DNA of 49,688 bases. Source: Abditibacteriota bacterium (lineage in GTDB: Bacteria; Armatimonadota; UBA5829). The stretch spans positions 1 through 49,688 of the forward strand of contig JAFZNQ010000054.1 in NCBI GenBank assembly GCA_017552965.1, in the 5' to 3' direction. The notes beneath the pieces were generated by a model. It saw nothing but the letters and a program-made list of their open reading frames with translations, was not told the origin of the DNA and did no database searches. Made by a program: the position numbers and the translations under genes. Positions 8,032 through 16,570 of the stretch are shown in pieces (the stretch's first letter is position 1; the number at the start of each line of letters is the position of its first letter).

Positions 8032-9063
8032 ATGAAATACCTGCTCATGTTGTGGCTGGCGTCAGCGCTTGTCTTCCTTGGCAGCGGAGCCCGGGCGGGA
8101 GTGGTGATGTTTCCCCAGCCCTGGAGAGAGAGCGGAGCCAATCTGCGGGAGATGATAAACGATCCCGACGGCTGGAAGGAAAGCCGTGCGGGAGTGGATA
8201 CCATCGGCTACTGGCCCTGGCTCATGCACGTATATCACCCGGCAGAGGAGCAGCGGCTCTTTTTTGACCGCCTGAGAGAGTGGGGCAAGCAGTTCTGCTT
8301 TGAGGTGCCGGTAGTGAAAGGGCACGACTGGTGCGGCACCCTGGAGCCTCTGAACGGCACTACGGCTTTTCGCTTTTATCTGGAGCTGGAAAAGGAATTC
8401 AAAAAGAACGGCCTTGCAAAGGTGGACTGCTTCGCCTTTGACGAGCCCGTGTATGCCGCCCTCGCGGTCATTCCTCACCAGATAGCCCAGGGGACCCTGA
8501 CCATAGATGGCTATCGGCTGTCGGACGACCACAAGGTCCGTATGGACTACGGCCTCAGAGAGACTGCCAAATATATGAAGCATATGAGGGAGCGGTATCC
8601 CGATGCGAAATATATGGACATTGAGCCCTATCCCGCCATGAGCCTTGAGGCTCTGAAATACTCCGTGGACGGTCTTATCCGGGAGTGCGCCGCCCTGAAG
8701 ACTCCCGGCCCCGACGCCCTGCGGATAGACGTGGATTGGGCCGCTATGGAAGCCGGCCTCCTGGAGGGCAGTTGGAAAGAGGTAAAGGAACTGGCCGAAT
8801 ACGTCCGCTCAAAGGGCATGGAGTTCAGCCTCATCTACTGGGCGGCGGACAAGCCCCGGCTGGACGACAGGGGCATAGACAAGCCTCTCCAATGGTATGC
8901 GGGGGTGCTGCACATGCTGGGAGTGACCAAAACTGCAGGACTTGAGCCCGACGAATACGTGATGGAGAGCTGGATACATATGCCGGGCCGTTTCGGCCCC
9001 GAGACGGACAACACTGCTTATACGGGCTGCCTCAGGGACTGGCTGGAGCTTATTAAGAAATGA
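8032..9063 (+). CDS. Secreted protein of an unknown three-member paralogue family, copy 1
   Basis: A 343-residue protein with a Sec signal peptide (about residues 1-22, ending SGARA). The start at 8032 is fixed by AAGGAGAT at 8021-8028. It is about as long as a single TIM barrel. Conserved acidic or aromatic motifs fall at regular intervals at the ends of predicted strands: WPWL (61-64), FDEPVYAA (136-143), DIEPYP (196-201), RIDVDW (231-236), IYWAA (268-272), ESWIHMP (312-318). This pattern suggests a glycoside-hydrolase-like barrel with D137/E138, E198, D233/D235 and E312 as candidate catalytic residues. No known family is recognised. Copies 2 and 3 follow at 10257 and 12176. A hairpin terminator follows directly. 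Confidence 0.75.
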   Translation: MKYLLMLWLASALVFLGSGARAGVVMFPQPWRESGANLREMINDPDGWKESRAGVDTIGYWPWLMHVYHPAEEQRLFFDRLREWGKQFCFEVPVVKGHDWCGTLEPLNGTTAFRFYLELEKEFKKNGLAKVDCFAFDEPVYAALAVIPHQIAQGTLTIDGYRLSDDHKVRMDYGLRETAKYMKHMRERYPDAKYMDIEPYPAMSLEALKYSVDGLIRECAALKTPGPDALRIDVDWAAMEAGLLEGSWKEVKELAEYVRSKGMEFSLIYWAADKPRLDDRGIDKPLQWYAGVLHMLGVTKTAGLEPDEYVMESWIHMPGRFGPETDNTAYTGCLRDWLELIKK

Positions 9064-9068
9064 TCCGT

Positions 9069-9096
9069 CAAAGCGGCTTCGGCCGCTTTGCCCGTT
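9069..9096 (+). terminator. Hairpin terminator after paralogue copy 1
   Basis: A perfect 9-bp stem (9069-9077 with 9082-9090) closed by a TTCG tetraloop, followed by CCCGTTTTAT. The U-tract is short, so termination may be partial. Confidence 0.65.
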
Positions 9097-9113
9097 TTAT
9101 GGGGAGGTGAGAT

Positions 9114-10103
9114 ATGGACAAACCGCTTGAGAAAAAGAAAAGTCCGTTCAAAAACTATTGGCTGAGGGCTGCCGGAGTATGCCTGCCGGTCATCATTTTT
9201 ATGTGGACTGCCGGCCTGAGCAGCCCCAGAAATATGGGACACAAGATGCTCTCTGCAGGCTTAATGAGCGTTTATGCCGTGATGAAGACCTGCGAGGGAA
9301 TAGTCGGCCTGGCTGAAAGATATGTTCCTAAAAAGCATATACCGGATATGAGGATATATGATACCGATGTTTTCAGATACGCCTATTATACGGTTTACAG
9401 ACACCGGCTCCATTACGGCTACGGCAGCTTTTTCCATAACGGCGGCGTAGTCCGGTATATGAACATGCAGGACGTGCCGGAACGCTTCGTCAATGAGTAT
9501 CTCAATAGCTGTACTGCCTTTGAAATGAAGCATAAGCCGTATAAAAAGACTGTTGTCGGGGACGGACTGACTCTTGTTGAATACAATATCAACGACGCCA
9601 TCAACGAGTATTATTCCCGTCCCGGGTGGAGGATCGGGAGAAATGACGATTTCGGGATCCTGCACGTCCTTCTGGACGGTGTCAGAGTCGTCTGGTTGTC
9701 GGGCAGAAGCCGCCTGGTTAGCGCGGAGCGTAATGAGAACGGCTATTATATCATTACAGACAGGGGCGCCGGATTCGTTGCAGAAGAAAAGGGCAGATAC
9801 GTCTGCGATTATTACTTAAAGGGAAGCGATATGCATCCGGGGAGCAAAATTGCCGCAGCGCGGATGCTCGACGGCAATACTGCCCGAATAGAGTATAAAA
9901 GCGGCGGCGTTGCCCACTGGAGGATCAGGCTGTCAAAAAGAGACTGCGTCAGAAATATCAGAGCCAACGCCGGCGAGAAGTGCGGGGATTATCATAAAGC
10001 CTCGGCTTCGATAGTCTGGCATAACGATCGGTTGACCGGAAGTAAGCTCCTTTATGCCTGGGACATGAATCCGGATACCTCCGTGGAGCCGGAATACAAA
10101 TAA
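9114..10103 (+). CDS. Hypothetical protein with N-terminal membrane anchor
   Basis: A 329-residue protein of unrecognised family. A basic N-terminus (MDKPLEKKKSPFKNYW) is followed by one hydrophobic segment at about residues 19-35, so the rest is probably extracytoplasmic (single-pass, N-in). The soluble part is rich in Tyr, Arg and Asn, which hints at a beta-rich fold. GGGAGGTGA at 9101-9109 supports the start. The DNA looks less GC-rich than its neighbours, with more ATA and TAT codons, so it may be a later arrival. It lies between copies 1 and 2 of the secreted paralogue family and ends at a strong terminator. Confidence 0.6.
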   Translation: MDKPLEKKKSPFKNYWLRAAGVCLPVIIFMWTAGLSSPRNMGHKMLSAGLMSVYAVMKTCEGIVGLAERYVPKKHIPDMRIYDTDVFRYAYYTVYRHRLHYGYGSFFHNGGVVRYMNMQDVPERFVNEYLNSCTAFEMKHKPYKKTVVGDGLTLVEYNINDAINEYYSRPGWRIGRNDDFGILHVLLDGVRVVWLSGRSRLVSAERNENGYYIITDRGAGFVAEEKGRYVCDYYLKGSDMHPGSKIAAARMLDGNTARIEYKSGGVAHWRIRLSKRDCVRNIRANAGEKCGDYHKASASIVWHNDRLTGSKLLYAWDMNPDTSVEPEYK

Positions 10104-10133
10104 GGATCATTCCGGACTGTAAGCCCTGAAAGC

Positions 10134-10174
10134 AGCCGGAGGCGGACAGGCATCCGCCTCCGGCTTTTGCTTTT
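10134..10174 (+). terminator. Strong intrinsic terminator
   Basis: A perfect 13-bp GC-rich stem (10134-10146 with 10153-10165), a 6-base loop and a T-rich tail (TTTTGCTTTT). It separates the anchored hypothetical protein from paralogue copy 2. Confidence 0.92.
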
Positions 10175-10202
10175 GACCGGCGCCGCTGTGATATAATAAT
10201 AT
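10173..10202 (+). promoter_or_regulatory. Probable promoter of paralogue copy 2
   Basis: TTGACC at 10173-10178, an 18-base spacer and TAATAT at 10197-10202, inside an AT-rich TATAATAATAT run. The exact -10 register is uncertain because a perfect TATAAT at 10192 has a spacing of only 13. Confidence 0.5.
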
Positions 10203-10256
10203 CGGGAGACCCGGGCCGATCCGGCCCCGGCTGTCAAATATGAATGCAGGTGATCT

Positions 10257-11282
10257 ATGAAACATTTGGCCGTTATTGTTATGCTCGTGTTGCTGGCATC
10301 CGGCATGGTCCGGGCCGGCGTAGTCATGTTCCCCCAGCCCTGGCGGGAGGGCGGCGCCAATATGCGGGAGATGATAAACGATCCCGACGGCTGGAAGGAG
10401 AGCCGGGCAGGCGTGGATACCATCGGCTACTGGCCCTGGCTCCTGGAACTGTATCACCCGGCGGAGGAGCAGCAGCTCTTTTTTGGCCGGCTGAAGGAAT
10501 GGGATAAAAAACTGGATTTTGAGGTGCCCGTAGTCAAGGGCTACGAGTGGACTCAGACCAAGGCTCCGCTGGAGGCCGTCGCCGCTTACAGATTCTATAT
10601 GGCACAGGACCGGCAGTTCAGAAAGAACGGTATGGAAAAGGTGGACACCTTTTCCTTTGACGAGCCGGTTTACGCCGCCCGGGTGGTCCTGCCCTCCCAG
10701 ATAGCGGAGGGAAAGCCTGAGTTTCCCGGTTTCCGCCTGTCGGAGGACCCTAAGACGTATATCGACTACGCCTGCCGCCAGACGGCCCTTTTTATGAAGC
10801 TTATGCAGAAGGAATACCCGGACGCCCGTTACGTGGATATCGAGCCCTATCCGGGGCTCAGCCTGGAGGAGCTGAAATATACGGCGGACGCTCTCCAAAG
10901 GGAGTGTGAAAAGCTAAGGATAAAGGAGCCGGACGCCCTGCGGATAGAGATAGAATGGTCCACCGTAGAGGCCGGGACCAAAGAGGGCAGCTGGCAGGAC
11001 ATCAGGAAGCTCTGCGATCACGTGCGCTCAAAGGGCATGGAGTTCAGCTTTATCTACTGGGCGGCGGACAAGGCCCTTATAGACCCTCTGGGAGTGGAGC
11101 TGCCGCTGCAATGGTATTGGGGAGTGATGCACAATCTGTCCGCGGCCAGAATAGCGGGCATAGTGCCGGACGAATTCGTGTATGAAAGCTGGATACACAT
11201 GCCCAACCGTTTCGGCCCCGAGACGGACAACACTACCTATACCGGCTGCCTCAGAGACTGGCTGAGCATGATAGGAAAATAG
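10257..11282 (+). CDS. Secreted protein of an unknown three-member paralogue family, copy 2
   Basis: A 341-residue paralogue of the protein at 8032, with signal peptide MKHLAVIVMLVLLASGMVRA. All family motifs are kept: WPWL, FDEPVYAA, DIEPYPG, the strand ending in EIEW (copies 1 and 3 have DVDW), IYWAA and ESWIHMPNRFGPETDNT. A 37-base stretch (10363-10399) is identical to copy 1 (8144-8180), and a 36-base stretch (10326-10361) is identical to copy 3 (12245-12280), so the duplications are recent or kept alike by gene conversion. GCAGGTGAT at 10246-10254 supports the start. It is transcribed from its own promoter and has a terminator-like hairpin after it. Confidence 0.75.
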   Translation: MKHLAVIVMLVLLASGMVRAGVVMFPQPWREGGANMREMINDPDGWKESRAGVDTIGYWPWLLELYHPAEEQQLFFGRLKEWDKKLDFEVPVVKGYEWTQTKAPLEAVAAYRFYMAQDRQFRKNGMEKVDTFSFDEPVYAARVVLPSQIAEGKPEFPGFRLSEDPKTYIDYACRQTALFMKLMQKEYPDARYVDIEPYPGLSLEELKYTADALQRECEKLRIKEPDALRIEIEWSTVEAGTKEGSWQDIRKLCDHVRSKGMEFSFIYWAADKALIDPLGVELPLQWYWGVMHNLSAARIAGIVPDEFVYESWIHMPNRFGPETDNTTYTGCLRDWLSMIGK

Positions 11283-11300
11283 ACATCGCGGCATTATTAC

Positions 11301-11332
11301 GCCGGCGGCACAGTGTCTGCAGCCGGCCTTTT
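11301..11332 (+). terminator. Probable terminator after paralogue copy 2
   Basis: A GCCGGC/GCCGGC stem with a further GCA/TGC inner pair around CAGTGTC, followed by CTTTTGCG. Moderate strength. Confidence 0.5.
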
Positions 11333-11405
11333 GCGTGGTGATATGTGCTATAATAATAACCGGATAATGCGGCTTTTGCCGCAGAGAAACTGTGCGAGGT
11401 TGTTT

Positions 11406-12176
11406 GTGTTCAGGATAATGATCATGTTCTGTGCCCTTGTCCTGCTTTTATGCGGGACCGCCGTGTATTCCGCAGACAGAAATTATGTGGTGCAGAAAAC
11501 GCGGGAGGACGCCGGATCCCGGCTGGGCGCCTTTATATCCCTGCGTGTGGCAGAGAGCTGCGCGGACGCCCACCCCGGCTACGCGGTCTTTGACGCTGCC
11601 GGCAGACAGGTGTATCCCGTCCCGGGGACGGTCTTTCCCCGATATGCCCTTTCTCATGAACAGCTGGTAAAGATAGCCCGGCTCTGTCAGCAGGAGCAGG
11701 GGAGCGTGAAGGGAGCAATGGCAGAAGCCTCCCTGATGGCCAACCAGCTGGAGACCGATGCTTCCCGCCGTGAAAAATACGGAGAAGGGGCTGACGGTCT
11801 GTACAACTGGGTGCGGAACGGCGGGTGGTTTTACAGGTCAAAATATTATATGGACAACGGCAAGCTGAAGGAAGCGGTGCTGGAAGGAGTGAGGGACGTG
11901 CTCGTAAACGGCCGCCGCACTCTGCCCCTCTTTGTGGACGAGCACGACTGCTTTTCGGACATCGAGTCCATTTCGACAGGCAAGGTGAAGCACAGAAAGC
12001 ACTACGTAAAGGGAGAGACCCTGGTCAAAAACGTATACGGCTCCGTATATACTTTCTGGTGCTTCCCGGACGCCAAGGCCGACCCTTTTGGATATACCGA
12101 TGAGGCCGTGAAGGCCGTAAAGGAAATGGGGGGCCAGGGACCCGAAGAGCTGCTGAAGACCGGGGAAGGAGAATGA
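11406..12176 (+). CDS. Secreted cell-wall-hydrolase-like protein
   Basis: A 256-residue protein with a signal peptide (about residues 1-23, ending AVYSA). The start is GTG 11406: GCGAGGT lies at 11394-11400, and a TATAATAAT run at 11349 implies that longer upstream starts would precede transcription. The segment IARLCQQEQGSVKGAMAEASLMANQLE resembles the SleB-like cell wall hydrolase fold (catalytic Glu in the QEQGS context). The following VRNGGWF, VLVNGRRTLP, FVDEHDCFSDI and YTFWCFPDAKADPFGYT blocks match a widespread gut Firmicutes protein type with this domain. This recognition is from memory of family patterns and is moderate. The stop overlaps the start of paralogue copy 3, so the two are probably co-translated. 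Confidence 0.6.
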   Translation: MFRIMIMFCALVLLLCGTAVYSADRNYVVQKTREDAGSRLGAFISLRVAESCADAHPGYAVFDAAGRQVYPVPGTVFPRYALSHEQLVKIARLCQQEQGSVKGAMAEASLMANQLETDASRREKYGEGADGLYNWVRNGGWFYRSKYYMDNGKLKEAVLEGVRDVLVNGRRTLPLFVDEHDCFSDIESISTGKVKHRKHYVKGETLVKNVYGSVYTFWCFPDAKADPFGYTDEAVKAVKEMGGQGPEELLKTGEGE

Positions 12177-13186
12177 TGAAAAGGCTTATCGTTTTTGTAT
12201 GCGCGCTGTCGGTTCTCGCCGGCGCTTGCTTGGCAGAGGTCATAATGTTCCCCCAGCCCTGGCGGGAGGGCGGCGCCAATCTGCGGGAGATGATCGCCGA
12301 TCCCGAGGGCTGGCAGGAAAGCCGTAAGGGCGTGGACACCATCGGCTACTGGCCCTGGCTCATGGAAAGAGATCAGGACGCGGAGTCGCAAAAACGGTTT
12401 TTCCGCTGCCTGAAGGACTGGAACAAAAAGCTGCAGTTCGAGGTGCCGATCATCAAGAGCTTTGGCTGGAAGGAGGGCAAGCCTCCCCTTGACGCCGACG
12501 AGGCCTTCGCCTTTTATATGGCCCAGGACCGCATGTTCAAAAAGAACGGTCTGGTGAAGGTGGACTCTTTTTGCTTTGACGAGCCCGTATACGCCGCCCG
12601 GGTGGTGATACCCGCCGATATCGCAGGGGGCCAGCCTCCGGTGCCGGGCTTCCGCATGTCCGATGACCCCAGAGTGTATATAGACTACGCCTGCCGGGAA
12701 ACGGCAAAGTTCATGAAGCTGATGAAGAAGGAATATCCCGAGGCCAGGTATATGGATATCGAGCCCTATCCTGCCCTGAGCCTTGAAGAGCTCAAATACA
12801 GCGTGGATATCCTGAACCGGGAGTGCAAAAGGCTCCGGATCAAGGGGCCCGACGCCCTGCGGATAGACGTGGACTGGGGCAGCATGGAAGCGGGAGTCCT
12901 CTCCGGCAGCTGGGCTGAGCTTGGGGAGCTGGCGGGATACGTGCGCTCCCGGGGTATGGATTTCAGCCTCATCTACTGGGCCGCAAATCAGCCCTCCGGG
13001 GACATATCCATGCACTGGCGCAACGGGGTCCTGCATATGCTGGACTGCACGGAGAAGGCCGGCCTGAAGCCGGACGAATACGTGCTGGAAAGCTGGATAC
13101 AGATGCCCAACGCCTTCGGTCCGGAAACTGATCAGACAGCCTATGCCGGCTGCCTCAGGGACTGGCTGAAGCTGATAAAGAAGTGA
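12176..13186 (+). CDS. Secreted protein of an unknown three-member paralogue family, copy 3
   Basis: A 336-residue third paralogue with signal peptide MKRLIVFVCALSVLAGACLA. Two adjacent ATGs exist (12173 and 12176); 12176 is better spaced from AAGGAG at 12166-12171 and overlaps the upstream stop by one base. Family motifs WPWL, FDEPVYAA, DIEPYPA, RIDVDW, IYWAA and ESWIQMPNAFGPETD are kept. This copy is shortened where copies 1 and 2 carry DKPRLDDRGIDKP-like residues. It is coupled to the hydrolase-like gene, which suggests work on the same extracellular polymer, though that is inference. The zinc-ribbon membrane gene follows 18 bases later. Confidence 0.75.
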   Translation: MKRLIVFVCALSVLAGACLAEVIMFPQPWREGGANLREMIADPEGWQESRKGVDTIGYWPWLMERDQDAESQKRFFRCLKDWNKKLQFEVPIIKSFGWKEGKPPLDADEAFAFYMAQDRMFKKNGLVKVDSFCFDEPVYAARVVIPADIAGGQPPVPGFRMSDDPRVYIDYACRETAKFMKLMKKEYPEARYMDIEPYPALSLEELKYSVDILNRECKRLRIKGPDALRIDVDWGSMEAGVLSGSWAELGELAGYVRSRGMDFSLIYWAANQPSGDISMHWRNGVLHMLDCTEKAGLKPDEYVLESWIQMPNAFGPETDQTAYAGCLRDWLKLIKK

Positions 13187-13204
13187 CGCAGATAGGAGGG
13201 GAAT

Positions 13205-13750
13205 ATGTCAGAATGTCCGTTTTGCGGAAAAGAGCTGCCCGAGGAAAGCGGGCTTTGCCCGAAGTGCGGCAGAGAGCAGGCAGGGCCTGCGGAGAATGAC
13301 GCTGCGGAAGACACAGCCATCCGGGAGGCCCTGCTCGGAAATCATGCGGCAGAATACATCGGAAAGTTTGACCGTATGGCAGCGGCCCGAAATCCCCTGT
13401 CCTGGAACACGGCGGCCTTTTTCTTCGGAGCCCTGTGGATGGCCTACCGCAGGCTCTACGTCCAGGCCCTGTGCTTCACCCTGCTGGGGGCTTGCGTGGG
13501 CTGGAACGTGACCGACCTTACTCTGTCTGCGGCTCTGACCGTCGCCCTGGGGCTGGTGGCCGGGGTCTTCGGCAACAGGATATATATGAGCGCAGTCGGC
13601 GCCCGGGCGGCAAAGGCCCGGACCCTGCAGGGAGCCGCCCGGGAAGCCTACGTAAAAAGAAACCGCCCGAGCCTGTGGGGGGTCCTCATATTTCTGGCGG
13701 TCCTGGCGGCCATCCTCTTTGCCGTGCTGTGGTATGCATCGTCGGATTGA
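13205..13750 (+). CDS. Zinc-ribbon DUF2628-like membrane protein
   Basis: A 181-residue protein. An N-terminal zinc ribbon (C4, C7, C18, C21 in CPFCGKELPEESGLCPKCG) is followed by about 30 acidic residues and a DUF2628-type region: NPLSWNTAAFFFGALWMAYRRLY, then three or more hydrophobic segments (about residues 85-120, 120-140 and 160-178). Proteins of this layout are common and uncharacterised. AGGAGGGG lies just before the ATG. It is probably the last gene of the unit beginning at 11406, since a bidirectional terminator follows at once. Confidence 0.8.
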   Translation: MSECPFCGKELPEESGLCPKCGREQAGPAENDAAEDTAIREALLGNHAAEYIGKFDRMAAARNPLSWNTAAFFFGALWMAYRRLYVQALCFTLLGACVGWNVTDLTLSAALTVALGLVAGVFGNRIYMSAVGARAAKARTLQGAAREAYVKRNRPSLWGVLIFLAVLAAILFAVLWYASSD

Positions 13751-13758
13751 CGGCAAAA

Positions 13759-13795
13759 GCCCTTCTGCCTGTGAGGCAGAAGGGCGTATTTTTGT
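13759..13795. terminator. Bidirectional terminator between convergent genes
   Basis: A 12-bp perfect stem (13759-13770 with 13774-13785). On the plus side it is followed by GTATTTTTG, and on the other side AAAA precedes it, giving a T-run on the minus strand. It separates the plus-strand zinc-ribbon gene from the minus-strand aminotransferase. Confidence 0.88.
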
Positions 13796-13804
13796 GTGGG
13801 CGGA

Positions 13805-15064
13805 CTACAGGTCGGACACCATTTCTATGGTCTCGGCTATGGCCTCGTCCAGAATGCGGAGAGCCGTGTCTATCTCCTCCCGGGTGACGATGAGAGGCGG
13901 CTCCAGCCGGACCACTCTCGGATTGTTGAGGGAGTAGGCGCAGAGCAGGTCCCGCTTGCCGCAGGCGGCTATGAGCAGAGAGCCGATGTCCTCGTCCTCG
14001 AATTCCAGGCCATACACCAGTCCAATGCCCCTGGCGTCCTTGATCCAGTCGGGATAACGGGCCTGCAGGGCCTTGAGGCCCTCAAAGAGCTGGGCTCCTC
14101 TTTCCCGGCAGTTGTCTATGACCCCCAGCTTTTTGGTGGTCTCGATGGCCGAGAGCACTGCGGCGCAGGCCAGAGGGTTGCCGCCGAAGGTGGTGGAGTG
14201 CATAAAGGGATTCTGTCCGAAGAGGGCATTCCACACCTTTTCGTTCGCCGAAAAGCCTCCTACGGGCATGACTCCGCCTCCCAGAGCCTTGGCCATGGTG
14301 ATGATGTCGGGGACGATGCCCGAGTGCTGGCAGGCAAACCACTTGCCGGTCCTGCCAAAGCCGGTGCGCACCTCGTCCACTATGAGCAGGGCGCCCTTGT
14401 CCCGGGTGATGCGGCGGACGGCCCGCATATATTCGTCGTCGGCCACGTTGACGCCGCCCTCGCCCTGGAGCGCCTCCAGAATCACTGCGGCGGTGTCTTC
14501 GTCCACAGCCTTTTCCATGGCTTCGACGTCATTGAAGGGCACGCAGCAGGTCTCCTGCAGCAGGGGCTTGAAATGCTGCTTGTACACCTCTCTGCCCGAG
14601 ACAGACAGACCGCCGTAGGTCTTGCCGTGAAAGCCGTTGACGCAGCTCACGTATTTGGGGCGGCCGGTGGCGATCCTGGCAGCCTTGAGAGCTCCCTCCA
14701 CTGCCTCCGTGCCGGAGTTGCACAAAAAGGTGTAGCATATGTCTCCGGGCAGCACCTCTGCCAGGGCCTCGCAGGCGTCTGCCAGCTCGGTGGACAGGAA
14801 AAAGTGGCTCTTCAGGGCCTCCTTGTCCAGCTGGGCTCTGACGGCGGCCACCACGTCGGGGTTCCTGTGGCCCAGGCTGAAGGCGCCGTAGCCTCCCACG
14901 AAGTCCAGAAAACGTCTGCCGCTGATGTCATATATATAGCAGCCCTCGGCCCGCTCCTCGGGCACCGAAAAGCCCGAAAACTGCAGTATGTTGGCGTATG
15001 CCGGGTTGACGTATTTTCTGTATTTGGCAATGGTTTCGTCCGATATGCGTTCGATGTCTGTCAT
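13805..15064 (-). CDS. Class III PLP-dependent aminotransferase
   Basis: A 419-residue fold-type I aminotransferase, putrescine/acetylornithine/4-aminobutyrate type. Visible features are NSGTEAVEGALKAAR (117-131), VNGFHGKTYGGLS, EALQGEGG, the PLP-contacting Asp230 in IVDEVRTGFGRTG (Arg233 where Gln is usual), and Lys259 in MAKALGGGVMP, which forms the internal aldimine. The STTFGGNPLACAAVL motif is also present. The substrate cannot be fixed; length and the SHFFLST segment favour a putrescine- or ornithine-type enzyme over GSA mutase. It lies 38 bases downstream of the sigma region-4 gene and has AGGACAGGACC before its ATG, so it may be the last gene of the dnaG operon. Confidence 0.87.
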   Translation of the reverse strand: MTDIERISDETIAKYRKYVNPAYANILQFSGFSVPEERAEGCYIYDISGRRFLDFVGGYGAFSLGHRNPDVVAAVRAQLDKEALKSHFFLSTELADACEALAEVLPGDICYTFLCNSGTEAVEGALKAARIATGRPKYVSCVNGFHGKTYGGLSVSGREVYKQHFKPLLQETCCVPFNDVEAMEKAVDEDTAAVILEALQGEGGVNVADDEYMRAVRRITRDKGALLIVDEVRTGFGRTGKWFACQHSGIVPDIITMAKALGGGVMPVGGFSANEKVWNALFGQNPFMHSTTFGGNPLACAAVLSAIETTKKLGVIDNCRERGAQLFEGLKALQARYPDWIKDARGIGLVYGLEFEDEDIGSLLIAACGKRDLLCAYSLNNPRVVRLEPPLIVTREEIDTALRILDEAIAETIEMVSDL

Positions 15065-15102
15065 TGGTCCTGTCCTGTGTATTCCGGCCGGGGCCGGTGT
15101 GT

Positions 15103-15423
15103 CTATCGCTGTTTTCTCGTGCGCCTCGCAAGCTCCACTCCGTGGGCCAGTATGCCGATAGCCTTGTTTTCTATCTGTCTGATGCGCTCTCTGGTGAGCC
15201 CGAATTCCCTGCCCACCTCTTCCAGGGTGCGGGGCTTTTGTTCCTCTGTCCCGCAGCGCATGAAGAGGATGCGCTTTTCCCGGTCGGTCAGGAGATACAT
15301 ATGCTCCTGGGCCAGACGCGCGTACCGGTCATAGTCTGCGACTTCTCCGTTCAGCCGGCGGGCTACCTTGACTACCAGCAAGGGGGAGTATTTCGCGTGC
15401 ATGTCATTGGTCTTGTCGTTCAT
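15103..15423 (-). CDS. Stand-alone sigma70 region 4 protein
   Basis: A 106-residue protein consisting of little more than sigma70 region 4. Residues about 40-60 ([18 protein letters not shown]) match region 4.1, and 65-92 ([28 protein letters not shown]) match the region 4.2 helix-turn-helix that reads the -35 element. Regions 1.2, 2 and 3 are missing. The recognition helix TRERIRQIE is identical to that of both full-length sigma factors upstream. It lies 19 bases after the second rpoD-type gene in the same direction, so it could be a shortened third copy. Split sigma systems (for example Bacillus SigO-RsoA) exist, but no region-2-only partner is seen here. A DNA-binding regulator is equally possible. 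Confidence 0.85.
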   Translation of the reverse strand: MNDKTNDMHAKYSPLLVVKVARRLNGEVADYDRYARLAQEHMYLLTDREKRILFMRCGTEEQKPRTLEEVGREFGLTRERIRQIENKAIGILAHGVELARRTRKQR

Positions 15424-15442
15424 CTTGTCGTTTCGTGTCCTC

Positions 15443-16561
15443 TTATTGGAGATATTCCTTCAGGCTCTTGTTGTAGGATTCTCTCTGCAGCTTCTTGATG
15501 GCCTTTGATTCTATCTGTCTGATGCGCTCTCTGGTCACGTTCAGCTTGCGCCCCACCTCCTCGAGAGTGCAGGGGTTGCCGCCGTTGAGGCCAAAGCGCA
15601 TGATGATCACTTCTCTCTCCCTCTCCGTGAGCATGTTGAGGGCCTCTTCCACCTTTTCCTTGAGCACCGAGTTGTTGGTGGCGTCCTGAGGGGATATGGT
15701 GACGTCGTCCTCTATGAAGTCCGACAGGTGGGAGTCTTCCTCTTCGCCGATAGGCGTCTCCAGACTCAGGGGCTCGGGAGCGATCTTGATGATCTGGCTC
15801 ACCTGTTCGTCCGTGAGGTCCATAGCCTTGGCTATCTCCTCCAGAGTCGGCTCTCTGCCGTTTTTCTGCTGCAGACGGGAGCGGGTCTTGGACATCTTGT
15901 TGATGGTCTCCACCATGTGCACCGGTATGCGGATGGTGCGGCCCTGATCCGCTATGGCTCTGGTGATGGCCTGCCGTATCCACCAGGTGGCGTAGGTGCT
16001 GAACTTGAAGCCTCTCCGGTAGTCGTACTTGTCCACCGCGCGCAAAAGACCTATATTGCCCTCCTGTATCAGGTCGGAAAATATCATGCCTCTGCCCACG
16101 TATTTCTTGGCGATGCTCACCACCAGCTTCAGATTGGCCTGCACCAGCTTGTCTCTGGCCGCCTCGTCTCCCTTGGCTATCTTGTGGGCCAGCACCATCT
16201 CGTGCTCGCTGGACAACACGGGAGTATTGCCTATCTTCTTCAGCCACATCTTGACCGTGTCGTCGGGAGGTATGACCTCCAGCTCCGACTCGATCTTGGT
16301 GTATTCGGTGGCTGCATCCTCCAGGTCGGCGTCATTGGGCTCCGCGTCGCTCAGCCTGTCCTGGCGGGACGCGGACTTCACACAGGAAATGCCCATTTTC
16401 TCCAGCCTGCCTATCAGGTCGCCGAGCACGTCCGGATCCGTGATCCTGGTGTTGCCCAGCAGCTCGTTGAGGCGGTCGTAGGTGATCTGCCTTACGTCCG
16501 GATCCAGGGAGTTGGATATCCTGAGGACCAGCTCGCCTATGTCATCTTTTTGTCTGCTCAT
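15443..16561 (-). CDS. rpoD: RNA polymerase sigma70 factor, second tandem copy
   Basis: A 372-residue complete group 1/2 sigma factor. A region 1.1-like N-terminus (about 1-65) and an acidic linker precede region 1.2 (about 100-130), region 2 (about 138-208, with [14 protein letters not shown] and [18 protein letters not shown]), region 3 (about 215-290) and region 4 (about 305-370, [17 protein letters not shown]). The region 2.3-3.0 block of 32 residues (187-218) is identical to the same block in the neighbour at 16571, so -10 recognition should be the same. It starts 9 bases after the first copy's stop. Which copy is the housekeeping factor cannot be told from sequence. Confidence 0.93.
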   Translation of the reverse strand: MSRQKDDIGELVLRISNSLDPDVRQITYDRLNELLGNTRITDPDVLGDLIGRLEKMGISCVKSASRQDRLSDAEPNDADLEDAATEYTKIESELEVIPPDDTVKMWLKKIGNTPVLSSEHEMVLAHKIAKGDEAARDKLVQANLKLVVSIAKKYVGRGMIFSDLIQEGNIGLLRAVDKYDYRRGFKFSTYATWWIRQAITRAIADQGRTIRIPVHMVETINKMSKTRSRLQQKNGREPTLEEIAKAMDLTDEQVSQIIKIAPEPLSLETPIGEEEDSHLSDFIEDDVTISPQDATNNSVLKEKVEEALNMLTEREREVIIMRFGLNGGNPCTLEEVGRKLNVTRERIRQIESKAIKKLQRESYNKSLKEYLQ

Positions 16562-16570
16562 ATATAGTCG

